Assembly (NCBI RefSeq): GCF_029504735.1
Contig: NZ_JAQFIP010000009.1
Span: 92,387-156,386 of the forward strand
DNA from: Ereboglobus sp. PH5-10
GTDB lineage: Bacteria; Verrucomicrobiota; Verrucomicrobiia; Opitutales; Opitutaceae
DNA: 64,000 bases
Direction: 5' to 3'
A program made the translations under genes and the position numbers. The notes beneath the pieces were generated by a model that was not told where the DNA came from, did no database searches, and worked only from the letters and a program-made list of their open reading frames with translations. This document shows, one piece after another, positions 18,637 through 26,931 of this stretch (position 1 is its first letter; the number at the start of each line of letters is the position of its first letter).

Positions 18637-19374
18637 TCATTTCGCCCGCGCGGTCATGTCAACCATGAGGTTGAACGCGGTGGCTTCGAGGGCTTCCTGG
18701 ACGCCCAGGGTTCCAAGCGAGGCGGGCGGCAATTGGTTGATAATGTCGCTGGCGGTGGCCTGCCCGAGTATCGCGGCGTCAGAGAGGCGGACGGCTGTCA
18801 TTTGAATGTCGGGTATCGTGACGGCCGGGTCGTTGCCCGAGATCGCGGGAACGATCACTTGGCGGCTGGTCACGAGGGTTTCGATGGCGACGTCGTTGCT
18901 CGCGGGCGCGGGTTCCGCGGCACCCGAGGCGAGCGCGGCGGCGGTGGCCTGGTCGGCAATGGTGGCGCCGGCCTGGACGAAGGGTTGCGCGGCGATGCGC
19001 TCGATGTCGCGCGCGGTTTGCTTATCGGCCAGCTTGTCCTTGGCGGATTGTGTTTTCGCGGACGGCCGGGCCCTGCCCTTGAGGTCGCGGTTTATATAAA
19101 ACACAAAGCGGGGCTTGCCGAGTTTTTCATAAACGGGGCGGAATTCGTTTATTATTTCCGCGGCGTGCGTGTATTGGGGAAGCGGGACGCCCTCGGCTCC
19201 ATACAGGCGCTGGTTGTCCGCGCGCGCGGCTTCATTTTGCGGGGCGGCAACCGTCGTCACCGACGTGACGGGCGCGGGCTCGGAGGGCTGTGTTTTATAT
19301 TTGCTGGCGCAGCCCGCGAAAAAGGGAATCGCCGCAAGTGCCGCCGCCAGCGTGAACGCGAATTGTATTTTCAT
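18637..19374 (-). CDS. Lipoprotein of unknown function
   Basis: 245 residues. MKIQFAFTLAAALAAIPFFA followed by GCAS is a lipoprotein signal peptide. The mature part has a polar linker, then PVYEKLGKPRFVFYINRDLKG, which looks like the first strand of a soluble domain. An Ala-rich helical middle follows, with a C-terminal part containing VIVPAISGNDPAVTIPDIQMTAV. I do not recognise the family. It lies between the COG3014-like and YcfL-like genes, with gaps of about 50 and 40 nt, and is probably part of the same operon and envelope system. Confidence 0.65.
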   Translation of the reverse strand: MKIQFAFTLAAALAAIPFFAGCASKYKTQPSEPAPVTSVTTVAAPQNEAARADNQRLYGAEGVPLPQYTHAAEIINEFRPVYEKLGKPRFVFYINRDLKGRARPSAKTQSAKDKLADKQTARDIERIAAQPFVQAGATIADQATAAALASGAAEPAPASNDVAIETLVTSRQVIVPAISGNDPAVTIPDIQMTAVRLSDAAILGQATASDIINQLPPASLGTLGVQEALEATAFNLMVDMTARAK

Positions 19375-19412
19375 GATATGTCGGCTTTCCGTTTATATTT
19401 GTTTAATATTCC

Positions 19413-19841
19413 TCACCGGGCCTGGCGAACGCGGATTGTGTAGGTTTTGGAGTTGAGGTTGGTCGCGGTAAAACGGACGGCCTCGGTGGCGTTTTCGCCG
19501 AGGATCAGGGTTTGCCAGGGCGTTTCGTCGCCGGTGGAGAAGCGCTGGGCGTCCTTGAACACGCAGCTGATCTGGACTTGCACGCGGCGGGCCTCGCGGT
19601 TTTTCACGTTTGCCACAATTTCAAGGCGTCCGTCGGCCGTGGTGCGCTGCTGCAATCCGGTGCAGGTGATCGAGTATTGCGCGGCCTGGTCCATGAGCAC
19701 GAAATTCTCCGTGTTTTCGATCGTGTATTTGGTGGTGTCCTGCGGCAGGTAGGGACCGGTGCCGTGTGTGTTTTTGGACGCGCAGCCGACCGTCACGAAA
19801 AGCGTGACTGCAATGGCGAGAACTGAAAGGAGTGTTTTCAT
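19413..19841 (-). CDS. YcfL-like (DUF1425) lipoprotein
   Basis: 142 residues. The signal peptide MKTLLSVLAIAVTLFVTVGC ends in a lipobox. The mature domain reads as an immunoglobulin-like sandwich: LEIVANVKNREARRVQVQISCVFKD followed by TPWQTLILGENATEAVRFTA. This corresponds to the YcfL/DUF1425 pattern, in which a fibronectin-like domain is attached to the outer membrane and the gene lies beside lpoB. The start at 19841 was chosen for the compact signal peptide. A 20-bp inverted repeat begins 29 nt upstream of the start codon. Confidence 0.7.
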   Translation of the reverse strand: MKTLLSVLAIAVTLFVTVGCASKNTHGTGPYLPQDTTKYTIENTENFVLMDQAAQYSITCTGLQQRTTADGRLEIVANVKNREARRVQVQISCVFKDAQRFSTGDETPWQTLILGENATEAVRFTATNLNSKTYTIRVRQAR

Positions 19842-19870
19842 GATGCTTGGCGATTTTATATTTTTTATTT

Positions 19871-19943
19871 TAACCACGGATTGCACGGATTATCACGTAT
19901 GCGGAACCCGGTTTTTTGTATTTATCCGTGCAATCCGTGGTTA
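19871..19943. repeat. 20-bp perfect inverted repeat
   Basis: TAACCACGGATTGCACGGAT at 19871-19890 is exactly complementary to 19924-19943, with a 33-bp spacer. The arm repeats ACGGATT at 9-bp spacing. It fills the gap between the LpoB-like stop and the YcfL-like start. Its ACCACGG ends resemble the two repeats flanking nuoL. Confidence 0.85.
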
Positions 19944-19964
19944 ATGGTATTTTAAAGTTTTATA

Positions 19965-20618
19965 TTAACGATACGCGGCATCCTCGAGGCCCTGTTTTTT
20001 GATTTCGGCCATGTCCTCCCAAACGATGGCCGAGGTGCGCGCGTTGATGAGCTGGAATGAATACATGACGTAGTCGCTCAGGCCCTGGCTGGTGCGGGTG
20101 GAAAGGCTGCTGAGTTTGCCCGTGAGAAAATAATCAGCGCCCTTGAACTCGACGGTGTTGGGGTCGGCGCTGGCGGTGACCTGGCCGGTTTGCTTGAGTT
20201 GCTGCTCGCGCTGGAGGGCGGCCATGCGGTCGCGCGCGAGGAAGGTGACCTTGCCGGCGGCCTTCTGGTTCAGCGAAATGCGGATACGGTCGAGGAACAT
20301 GTCCTTCTGGATCGCAAAGCGCGTGTCGTTGACGACGGGATCGAGGACGATCACGGGCTGCGTGACGGCGTTGGCGATTTGCGGGATGCCGAGGATGCTG
20401 CGCGCCATCTTGTCGGTCACGGCAACGAGGTCCTGCGATTCGATGCCGGTGCCGGCGACGGAGCCGCGTTCGTCGGGGTTGACTTCGACGACGGGAACGC
20501 CGGATGGATATTGCACGCCCTTGCTCGTCGAGGAGCAGGCGCTGATGAGAACGAGTGCGGAGAGTAGCGAGGCCGCGAGTAAAAGCCTTTGGGCGGCGGT
20601 TGGTTTGCGTGTGTTCAT
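19965..20618 (-). CDS. LpoB-like penicillin-binding protein activator lipoprotein
   Basis: 217 residues. The signal peptide ends in LISACSS (lipobox). The mature domain has TDKMARSILGIPQI, PVIVLDPVVNDTRFAIQKDMFLD, KVTFLARDRMAAL and GADYFLTGKLSSLSTRTS, then YSFQLINARTSAIVWEDMAEIKKQG. This order of strands and helices is that of the LpoB/YcfM family (PF13036-type), outer-membrane lipoproteins that stimulate the class A penicillin-binding protein PBP1B. Its target here is unknown. The neighbouring YcfL-like gene supports the assignment. The start at 20618 is the first ATG that gives a compact signal peptide. Confidence 0.78.
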   Translation of the reverse strand: MNTRKPTAAQRLLLAASLLSALVLISACSSTSKGVQYPSGVPVVEVNPDERGSVAGTGIESQDLVAVTDKMARSILGIPQIANAVTQPVIVLDPVVNDTRFAIQKDMFLDRIRISLNQKAAGKVTFLARDRMAALQREQQLKQTGQVTASADPNTVEFKGADYFLTGKLSSLSTRTSQGLSDYVMYSFQLINARTSAIVWEDMAEIKKQGLEDAAYR

Positions 20619-20738
20619 ATTAGAGATTAGCTTGGTGCGGGTGAGGTCTCGAGACAGCAAAGAACGCGCGGGAGTTCAATAAAACAACTTTCGCGTTCGT
20701 TTTTTGAGGCAATGCGGCGGCGGGCAAGGGCGCGCGGT

Positions 20739-21386
20739 TCAGCGTCCAAAAAGCGCGTTGGCCTGGCTCATCGGCGTGCTGGCGGGCGCAATTTGGCGGC
20801 GCGGTTGTTGGGGCGCCGGCGTGGAGGGCTGCTGGACGGCCGGCTGCCGTTGGAGGTAGCGCATGTTGTCGGCTTCGATTTGGGCGGCTTGCCGCTCGGC
20901 GCGTTGTTGGCGCACGGCGGCATTGTCGGCCGCGCTTCCGGCCAGGAGGCCGATGGTGCTGCCGATGGCCGCGCCCGCCCATGTGTTGCCGTGCCTGCCG
21001 GAATTGTTTCCAATAATGCCCCCGAGAATACCTCCGGCGAGCGCGCCGCCGAGTGCGTAGCCGGGCGCGTCAGAATCGGCATAAGTCGTATAGTTCACGC
21101 TCACACCCGGATAGGCGTATCCGTATGAACCATAATAATATGGATAAGAACTTGTCACATAATAGGGCCATCCATAATAACCATGACGATACTGGTAATG
21201 GCCGTGCGTGCGACCGTGGTGGGAGCGGTGCGCGACGGCAGGGCGCGACGAGTGGCCCGGATGCTTGTTATAATGATGCGAGCCCTGCGCCGCCGGACGG
21301 CGATTGGGTTGCGCACTGGCCGTATCGGCTCCTGCAAATGCAAAAATCAGCCCAAGGACAAGAAGTGGTGTTATTGTGTTTTTCAT
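20739..21386 (-). CDS. Secreted glycine-zipper protein with His/Tyr-rich N-terminal region
   Basis: 215 residues. The signal peptide MKNTITPLLVLGLIFAFAGA is followed by a His/Tyr/Gly-rich stretch (HHYNKHPGHSS through GYYGWPYY). A glycine zipper comes next (ALGGALAGGILGGIIGNNSG, then AGAAIGSTIGLLAGSAADNA). The tail is Gln/Pro-rich and ends PMSQANALFGR. Such zippers insert into or pack against membranes. It is probably an envelope protein of the same locus as the four lipoproteins downstream on this strand. Function is not known. Confidence 0.7.
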   Translation of the reverse strand: MKNTITPLLVLGLIFAFAGADTASAQPNRRPAAQGSHHYNKHPGHSSRPAVAHRSHHGRTHGHYQYRHGYYGWPYYVTSSYPYYYGSYGYAYPGVSVNYTTYADSDAPGYALGGALAGGILGGIIGNNSGRHGNTWAGAAIGSTIGLLAGSAADNAAVRQQRAERQAAQIEADNMRYLQRQPAVQQPSTPAPQQPRRQIAPASTPMSQANALFGR

Positions 21387-21911
21387 AAGCGATTTTGGGT
21401 CTCGTCTGTTATCGGTTGTCCGCGCGGTTGTGCGAATGAGTGTCTTTTGCTTAGACGCCAATTTTGCAAGAAAGGTGCCGCTAAATTGCACCCAGGGAGG
21501 GAATATCTGGAGATTTCAGGGCAAATAGGTGAAAACAACAACACACATCACAAATATGCGCGTTTTTTGGATACGGTTTGCGCGAATATTGCACTTGGTG
21601 AACAATTTCTCTGGGTTCGTGTGGCGATCCTGAAGTCGCCGCCCTCGCGCACCTCGCAACAGGCGATCGAACCCCGACAGCCCGAAACAGCACGCACAAT
21701 AACCTATTATCAATCAACATGTTTCACATTTCATAATTTGACTGGATGAATAAATCCCCAGTATCGCAAAGCGAATATTTAATCAATAAACAGCTAGTTC
21801 TCGCCAAAAAATGGATGCCCTTTCCCGTTGAATGCGCACCCACACAAGGCTTTATTAATCATCTTTTTTCTTAATCTTATCTAATTCCAGTATTTTTCGC
21901 CGCACCGCATC
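21387..21911. other. 525-bp gene-less region upstream of nuoA
   Basis: This is the divergent space between the glycine-zipper gene and nuoA. It becomes AT-rich towards nuoA (about 21720-21880) and must hold the promoter of the long nuo locus. I could not fix a -35/-10 pair, and I see no RNA gene or inverted repeat. Confidence 0.4.
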
Positions 21912-22289
21912 ATGACAATCGCTTCGCATCCCTACGCATTTATTGCCCTTTTTGTTGCCGTCGCTGCCGCGTTTCCGCTCGGACTGCTGTTGGTGTGCCG
22001 TTTGTGGGTCTGGGCTTTCCAGCCGCCAAAACCCAGTCCGGTCAAAAACGGGATTTACGAATGCGGCCTCGAGGCGAAGGGCGACTCGTGGATTCAGTTC
22101 AAGGCGCACTATTATCTGTATGCGATTTTGTTTCTGATTTTTGACGTCGAGGTGCTGTTCCTGCTGCCGTTCGCGGCGGCGTTCAACGTGCTGTCCTGGG
22201 GCGCGCTTTTTGTGATGCTCGCGTTTATTTTCCTGCTCGCCGAGGGGCTCGTCTGGGCGTGGAACCGCGGACACCTCGAATGGAAATAA
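21912..22289 (+). CDS. nuoA: NADH-quinone oxidoreductase subunit A
   Basis: 125 residues with three membrane helices (about 9-31, 70-90, 95-118). The conserved loop KNGIYECGLEAKGDSWIQFKAHYYL contains the family YECG(x)E motif with the cysteine near the quinone site, and FDVEVLFLLP marks the second helix. NuoA is part of the membrane arm beside NuoH. It opens the locus. There is no Shine-Dalgarno before the ATG (GCACCGCATC). Confidence 0.95.
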   Translation: MTIASHPYAFIALFVAVAAAFPLGLLLVCRLWVWAFQPPKPSPVKNGIYECGLEAKGDSWIQFKAHYYLYAILFLIFDVEVLFLLPFAAAFNVLSWGALFVMLAFIFLLAEGLVWAWNRGHLEWK

Positions 22290-22306
22290 AGGAAAAGCAA
22301 GAGGCA

Positions 22307-22433
22307 GGAATTGGAAATTCCAAACAGACGCAACTAAACCGCACCCGCATCTTTTTCATTCATAATTTCCACAGACCAGCACGCGCCGAAGTCCGATACT
22401 TTTTAATTTCCAAATCCTAATTTCTAATTTTCC
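22307..22433 (+). repeat. Heptad-iterated inverted repeat between nuoA and nuoB
   Basis: GGAATTGGAAATT (22307-22319) pairs with AATTTCCAAATCC (22405-22417) with one mismatch. The right side continues as heptads ATTTCCA, AATCCTA, ATTTCTA, ATTTTCC to 22433, 7 nt before the nuoB ATG. Confidence 0.65.
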
Positions 22434-22440
22434 CCCGCTC

Positions 22441-23124
22441 ATGAGCAATCCCGCCACCACGCCAACATCGTCGCACCTTCCCACGCCGCCGCCGGCGGGC
22501 ATTTCGGTGGAGGATCGCGAAAGCATGCGCAGGCAGGGCGTCCTGCTCACGAGTTTCAACGAAATCTACAACTGGGGGCGCACCAACTCCATCTGGCCGC
22601 TCCAGTTCGGCCTCGCCTGCTGCGCGATTGAGATGATCTGCGTGGCCGCGGCGCGTTTCGACATCGCGCGTTTCGGCGCCGAGATTTTCCGCGCCTCGCC
22701 CCGCCAGGCCGACCTCATGATCGTGAACGGCACCGTCACGAAAAAAATGCTCCCGCAAGTCGTCCGCCTCTGGAACCAGATGGGCGAGCCGAAGTTTTGC
22801 ATCGTCATGGGCGCGTGCGCCAGCTCCGGCGGCCCGTTCAAGGAAGGTTATAATGTCGTCAAGGGCATCGACCGTTTCATCCCCGTCGATGTGTATGTGC
22901 CCGGCTGTCCGCCGCGCCCCGAGGCGTTGCTCCACGGTCTCATGGAGCTCCAGAAAAAAATGCGCGAGGAACCCCTCACCGGCCCGGACGCCCCGCGCTA
23001 CTTCCGCAAGGACACCACCTGCGAATATCCGATCCCCGAGTTCGGCGAGCACGACCTCGTGCCACCATACAATTCCGAACTCTGGAAACCGCCCGCGCCC
23101 ATCGTGCGCGAGGGAAAGGCATAA
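22441..23124 (+). CDS. nuoB: NADH-quinone oxidoreductase subunit B
   Basis: 227 residues. NuoB carries the N2 4Fe-4S cluster that reduces quinone. All four ligands are visible: the CC pair in [10 protein letters not shown], one Cys in [10 protein letters not shown], and one in [12 protein letters not shown]. About 30 extra N-terminal residues, rich in Thr and Pro, precede the conserved start [20 protein letters not shown]. After nuoB the complex I order is broken by a foreign-looking lipoprotein gene before nuoC. Confidence 0.95.
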   Translation: MSNPATTPTSSHLPTPPPAGISVEDRESMRRQGVLLTSFNEIYNWGRTNSIWPLQFGLACCAIEMICVAAARFDIARFGAEIFRASPRQADLMIVNGTVTKKMLPQVVRLWNQMGEPKFCIVMGACASSGGPFKEGYNVVKGIDRFIPVDVYVPGCPPRPEALLHGLMELQKKMREEPLTGPDAPRYFRKDTTCEYPIPEFGEHDLVPPYNSELWKPPAPIVREGKA

Positions 23125-23145
23125 TTTTAATTAATTTTCATCAAT

Positions 23146-24033
23146 ATGAACCGCTTTATAAGCATCGCCTTTTATATGTTTTTTATTTTGATAGTTTGTG
23201 GTTGTGGCCCAACTAAAACTGAGCGCGATATGGCTGAGCGTCTTGACAAGGTTGAGGCAATGCTAACCCAAACACAGATAGAGATGACCGCTATCACGAA
23301 GTCACTTAGAGCCACACAGGATGAAGCATTAAAGGCGAGGGCCGCAATTATTGAGCTTGAGAAAAATCACCGAAAAGCAACTATGATTTCCGATTTCTAC
23401 ACCTTAAAGGGAGAAGTTTTTATTGTAAATCGAGCCGATGAATCATTTCAATTAGGAGGCGTTTGCCTGAGCGTATATTCCAAAAAAGAATTTGATGATT
23501 ATATAAAAAGGGTCCGCGGAGAAAAAGAGAAAACTCTAAGGAGTTTGTATGTCCGATTAAAGTCGGCGGACGATTCTCACAAAAAAACACTCGCTGAATA
23601 TGATGCCTTACAGGAAGATACAAACGAAAAGTATCCAATTTTAAAATTAGTGAAACAGGAATCATGGCCTCAATCATTAAAGGATGATTATAATAAAAGG
23701 AAAAAACGACTAGATGAGTTAGGAAGCCCTCTTGGCGGGGTATTAGAGCGTAAAAAAACAGAAATTAAGCGCATTGAAAAGTCCATTGCTTTAGTTATTT
23801 CTGGCGATTTTTATTACCAAAACCTACCCGCTCCCAAAATAACAACTCAGACAAACTCGAATGGTTCATATAAAGTTGTTCTAAAAAGAAATGAGCAATA
23901 TGTATTGGTTTGTAATGCAAAAAAATGGGATGAACAACTTTATTGGTTTGTGCCAATACTTCCATTGGCTAATGAACAAAATAGCGCGGAAATATTATTA
24001 AATAATAACAATATACATAAAGGTGAGTTTTAA
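23146..24033 (+). CDS. AT-rich lipoprotein with coiled coil, inserted in the nuo locus
   Basis: 295 residues. The signal sequence ends in FILIVCGCGP (lipobox). A long charged helical region follows (AERLDKVEAMLTQTQIEMTA, then LRATQDEALKARAAIIELEK), typical of a coiled coil. After about residue 80 comes a domain with FYTLKGEVFIVNRADESFQLGG, interrupted by another helical stretch and resumed near VISGDFYYQNLPAPKI, TQTNSNGSYKVVLKRNEQYVLV. This pattern suggests a carboxypeptidase-regulatory-like beta sandwich. Two 60-base lines counted by hand gave 33 % and 42 % G+C, far below the neighbours. It looks like a horizontally acquired insertion and has no evident link to complex I. Confidence 0.75.
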   Translation: MNRFISIAFYMFFILIVCGCGPTKTERDMAERLDKVEAMLTQTQIEMTAITKSLRATQDEALKARAAIIELEKNHRKATMISDFYTLKGEVFIVNRADESFQLGGVCLSVYSKKEFDDYIKRVRGEKEKTLRSLYVRLKSADDSHKKTLAEYDALQEDTNEKYPILKLVKQESWPQSLKDDYNKRKKRLDELGSPLGGVLERKKTEIKRIEKSIALVISGDFYYQNLPAPKITTQTNSNGSYKVVLKRNEQYVLVCNAKKWDEQLYWFVPILPLANEQNSAEILLNNNNIHKGEF

Positions 24034-24070
24034 TAACTGACCTGTTTCATAAATATTTTCAATTTCTCCC

Positions 24071-24736
24071 GTGGAAACCCTCGAACAAATCCGTGACCGC
24101 ATCGCCGCCAAGTTCGGCGCCGGCACCGTCACGCTCATCACAAACCCAGGCCCCTCCGCGCAACACTCGCTCCTGCTCGTGGCGCACGCCGCGCGCGACA
24201 TCGCCCGCTTCCTGCACGACGATCCCGCGCTCCGCCTCGACTACTGCTCCAACGCCACCGGCGTTGACTGGCCCGACAAGGAAATCGTCGAAACCGTAAA
24301 GACCACCCAGCCCGACCCCGCCGGCGGCCCCGACAAAGTCGTCGAAACAAAAATCAAGCGCGTCCAGCCCGGTTGCCTCGAAGCCGTTTACCACCTTTAC
24401 TCAATCGCGTTGAAAAGCGCCGCGCCCGTCATCATCCGCATGCGCACGGCCAACCGCACCGACGACGTCACCCTTCCCTCGCTCACGCCCGTCTGGCGCT
24501 CGTGCGAGTTTCAGGAACGCGAAATCTACGACCTCTACGGCATCGTTTTCACCGGCCACCCCGACCTCCGCCGCATCCTCATGTGGGACGAATTTAAGGA
24601 CCACCCTATGCGCAAAGACTACACCGGCCCCGACGACTACGAATGGGAACCCACGCCTCACGGCGAGGTGCTGGAGCGCGCCAAAGCCCATTATCCGACA
24701 CCTCCAGCCAGCACCTCGCCGAAAGGTGAAATGTGA
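24071..24736 (+). CDS. nuoC: NADH-quinone oxidoreductase subunit C
   Basis: 221 residues. NuoC (30-kDa subunit) is part of the peripheral arm next to NuoD. The signature [20 protein letters not shown] followed by [10 protein letters not shown] and HPMRKDY is present, with the preceding strand [11 protein letters not shown] loop rich in Pro and Gly ([12 protein letters not shown]) is inserted in the N-terminal part. The start is GTG at 24071. NuoC and NuoD are separate genes here. The 3' end overlaps the left arm of a repeat element. Confidence 0.93.
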   Translation: METLEQIRDRIAAKFGAGTVTLITNPGPSAQHSLLLVAHAARDIARFLHDDPALRLDYCSNATGVDWPDKEIVETVKTTQPDPAGGPDKVVETKIKRVQPGCLEAVYHLYSIALKSAAPVIIRMRTANRTDDVTLPSLTPVWRSCEFQEREIYDLYGIVFTGHPDLRRILMWDEFKDHPMRKDYTGPDDYEWEPTPHGEVLERAKAHYPTPPASTSPKGEM

Positions 24737-24856
24737 AAAACAGACACACGCATCGCATGAATAATTTTTCCACTCCATCCGTGCCCAAAACAACGAGCGC
24801 TCCCGAAACCGGATGTCCGGTTTCACCTTTCACCTTTCACACTTCACCTTTCGCCG
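24717..24856 (+). repeat. Heptad inverted repeat overlapping the nuoC end and the nuoD leader
   Basis: 24717-24738 pairs with 24835-24856 at 20 of 22 positions. The right arm is five heptads TTTCACC, TTTCACC, TTTCACA, CTTCACC, TTTCGCC (24821-24855). A perfect AAACCGGA/TCCGGTTT hairpin (24806-24823) lies inside. The frame of nuoD happens to stay open through it. Confidence 0.7.
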
Positions 24857-26010
24857 GGCCGTCGTCCGCAAGCGGAGCAACTGTCCGGGCGGTGAACGAC
24901 GAATTCCACGGCGACCTGCTCGAAATCTCCCTCGGCCCGCACCACCCCTCGACCCACGGCGTGTTCCGCATGAACGCCTCGCTCGACGGCGAGATCGTCA
25001 CCAAGCTCAAGCCCGTTTTCGGCTACCTGCACCGCAACCACGAGAAACTCGGCGAGACGAACTCCTACCTCGCCAACGTCCCCTACACCGACCGCCTCGA
25101 CTACCTCGCCTCGCTCACCAACAACTGGGCCTACGTGCACGCCGTCGAAAAACTCGCCGGCATCACCCCCACCGAACGCTGCGAATACCTCCGCGTCATC
25201 CTCGGCGAACTCGGCCGCATCATCAACCACGTCTGCCTCGTCGGCTTTCTCCTCAACGACCTCGGCACCTCCTTCACCCCGCTCCTCTACTCCCTGCGCG
25301 AACGCGAACGCATGCTCGACCTGCTCGAGGAACTCACCGGCGCGCGCATGATGTATAATTTCTTCCGCTTCGGCGGACTCCGCACCGACGTCCCCGCCGA
25401 CTGGCTCGCCCGCCTCAAGCACTACCTCGAAGGCCTCTTCGCGCGCTACATGGACGAGCAGGACGCGCTCCTCACCGGCAACGAAATCCTCCTCGCGCGC
25501 ACCCAGGGCACCGGCATCCTCAAGCCCGGCCTCGCCATCTCCGCCGGCATCACCGGCCCCGGCCTCCGCGCCAGCGGCGTCGATTACGACATCCGCAAAG
25601 TTGACAAATACTCCATCTACGACCGCTTCGATTTCCGCGTCCCCCTCGGCGAGCACGGCGACACCTACGACCGCTACATGATGCGCATGCTCGAAATGCG
25701 CGAGTCGGTGAAAATCATCCTGCAAGCCATGCGCGACCTGCCCGACGGCCCCGTCAACGACCCCAAGGCCAAGTCGCGCGGCCTCCGCCCGAAAGCCGGC
25801 GAAGCCTACGGACGCATCGAATGCCCGAAAGGCGAACTCGGTTTCTATCTCATCAGCGACGGCACGCCCAACCCGTATCGTTACCGCGTGCGCCCGCCCT
25901 CGTTCATCAACCTCACCGTCCTTGAGGACATGTGCGTCGGCGGCACGCTGGCCGACGCCATCATCACGCTCGGCAGCATCGACATCGTGCTCGGGGAAGT
26001 GGACCGCTGA
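24757..26010 (+). CDS. nuoD: NADH-quinone oxidoreductase subunit D
   Basis: NuoD (49-kDa subunit) forms the quinone cavity with NuoB. Seen are LGPHHPSTHGVFRMNASLDG with the cavity His residues, YLHRNHEKLGE, PYTDRLDYLASLTNN, ERCEYLRVILGELGRI and the C-terminal IDIVLGEVDR ending of the family. The start is uncertain. GTG 24733 (overlapping the nuoC stop), ATG 24757 and GTG 24892 are all in frame. The segment 24757-24891 is part of a repeat element and has no homology, while GTG 24892 puts the GPHHP motif about 13 residues in, as in other NuoD proteins. I consider 24892 likely. No nuoE, nuoF or nuoG follows. Confidence 0.93.
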   Translation: MNNFSTPSVPKTTSAPETGCPVSPFTFHTSPFAGPSSASGATVRAVNDEFHGDLLEISLGPHHPSTHGVFRMNASLDGEIVTKLKPVFGYLHRNHEKLGETNSYLANVPYTDRLDYLASLTNNWAYVHAVEKLAGITPTERCEYLRVILGELGRIINHVCLVGFLLNDLGTSFTPLLYSLRERERMLDLLEELTGARMMYNFFRFGGLRTDVPADWLARLKHYLEGLFARYMDEQDALLTGNEILLARTQGTGILKPGLAISAGITGPGLRASGVDYDIRKVDKYSIYDRFDFRVPLGEHGDTYDRYMMRMLEMRESVKIILQAMRDLPDGPVNDPKAKSRGLRPKAGEAYGRIECPKGELGFYLISDGTPNPYRYRVRPPSFINLTVLEDMCVGGTLADAIITLGSIDIVLGEVDR

Positions 26011-26020
26011 CGCGGAAAAA

Positions 26021-26160
26021 CCTGAAGACCTGAAAGCCTGAAGACTGAAATCAAACCACGGCAAACATGACTCTTTTTAAAATCACCACCATTACAACCA
26101 ATCGCTCAAGGACGGCTGATTCAGCCCTTCAGTCCTTCAGCCCTTCAGCCCTTTTCCTCC
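26021..26160 (+). repeat. Octad-iterated inverted repeat between nuoD and nuoI
   Basis: The left arm CCTGAAGA, CCTGAAAG, CCTGAAGA, CTGAAA (26021-26050) mirrors the right arm TTCAGCCC, TTCAGTCC, TTCAGCCC, TTCAGCCC (about 26120-26151). The right arm runs through CTTTTCCTCCC to the nuoI ATG at 26162. Confidence 0.65.
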
Positions 26161-26161
26161 C

Positions 26162-26926
26162 ATGCTCGGCTTAGGCATACTCAAAGGTTTTTATATAACG
26201 ACGAAAAATCTCGTCGGCAGCTATTTCACGACCGAGCGGTTGACGACCCTCGAGTATCCGGAAGTGCGCGCCAAGCTCCCGCCCGCGTCGCGCACGTTCC
26301 CGTTCCTTGTTTACGACGGCGACAATCCGGTTGACGGACTGCGCTGTGTCGCCTGCCGCATCTGCGAAAAGGAGTGCCCGCCGCAGTGCATCTACATTGT
26401 CCCCGAGCGCGACGAAAAGGGCAAGGTCATGAAAAAGCCGCGCATCTTCGACATCGATTACAGCGTGTGCATGGGCTGCCAGATCTGCGTCGAGGCGTGC
26501 CCCTTCGACTCGATCAAGATGGACAACATTTACGAAATCGCCGTGCGCGACCGTTACGAGCCGCTCCTCATGCACCGCGAGCAACTCTCAAAACCCAACA
26601 CCTACTTCCACGAAATCAACCCGGTCGACGCGACCGAAGTGGACACCCGCCTCGCCGAGGAAAAACGCAAAGCCGAGGCGCGCGCCAAGGCCGCCGCTGC
26701 TGCAAAAGCGTCCGCCGCCGCGAAAGCCGCCGCAGCAGCAACACCCGCCGCCCCCGCCGACGCAGCGCAGACTGCCAAGTCTGCCCCCGCGCCCGCGCCC
26801 GAATCCGCCCAGCCGCCTGCCCCCACTTCCGCTCCGGCTCCGGCTCCCGCCAAACCCGACGAGTCCGCGCCGACCGCCGACAAGCCCGCCGCGCCATCCA
26901 CCCTCAACCCACCCGCCGCGCAATGA
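26162..26926 (+). CDS. nuoI: NADH-quinone oxidoreductase subunit I with low-complexity tail
   Basis: 254 residues. NuoI carries two 4Fe-4S clusters (N6a, N6b). The ligand sets CVACRICEKECPP (about residues 62-74) and CMGCQICVEACPF (about 104-116) are complete. The core ends near residue 165. The rest is an Ala/Lys- and Ala/Pro-rich tail of about 90 residues, unusual for the family. Part of the tail (DAAQTAKSA) is encoded by GCGCAGACTGCCAAGTCTG, a word that recurs in an intergenic inverted repeat upstream of the sirtuin gene. NuoI follows NuoD directly, so NuoEFG are missing from the usual position. Confidence 0.93.
   Translation: MLGLGILKGFYITTKNLVGSYFTTERLTTLEYPEVRAKLPPASRTFPFLVYDGDNPVDGLRCVACRICEKECPPQCIYIVPERDEKGKVMKKPRIFDIDYSVCMGCQICVEACPFDSIKMDNIYEIAVRDRYEPLLMHREQLSKPNTYFHEINPVDATEVDTRLAEEKRKAEARAKAAAAAKASAAAKAAAAATPAAPADAAQTAKSAPAPAPESAQPPAPTSAPAPAPAKPDESAPTADKPAAPSTLNPPAAQ
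26765..26783. repeat. Copy of the GCGCAGACTGCCAAGTCTG word inside nuoI
   Basis: This 19-bp word within the nuoI tail is identical to 40025-40042 apart from flanking bases and resembles the complement of 40072-40092. It appears to be a repeat unit captured as coding sequence. Confidence 0.6.
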
Positions 26927-26931
26927 GCATT

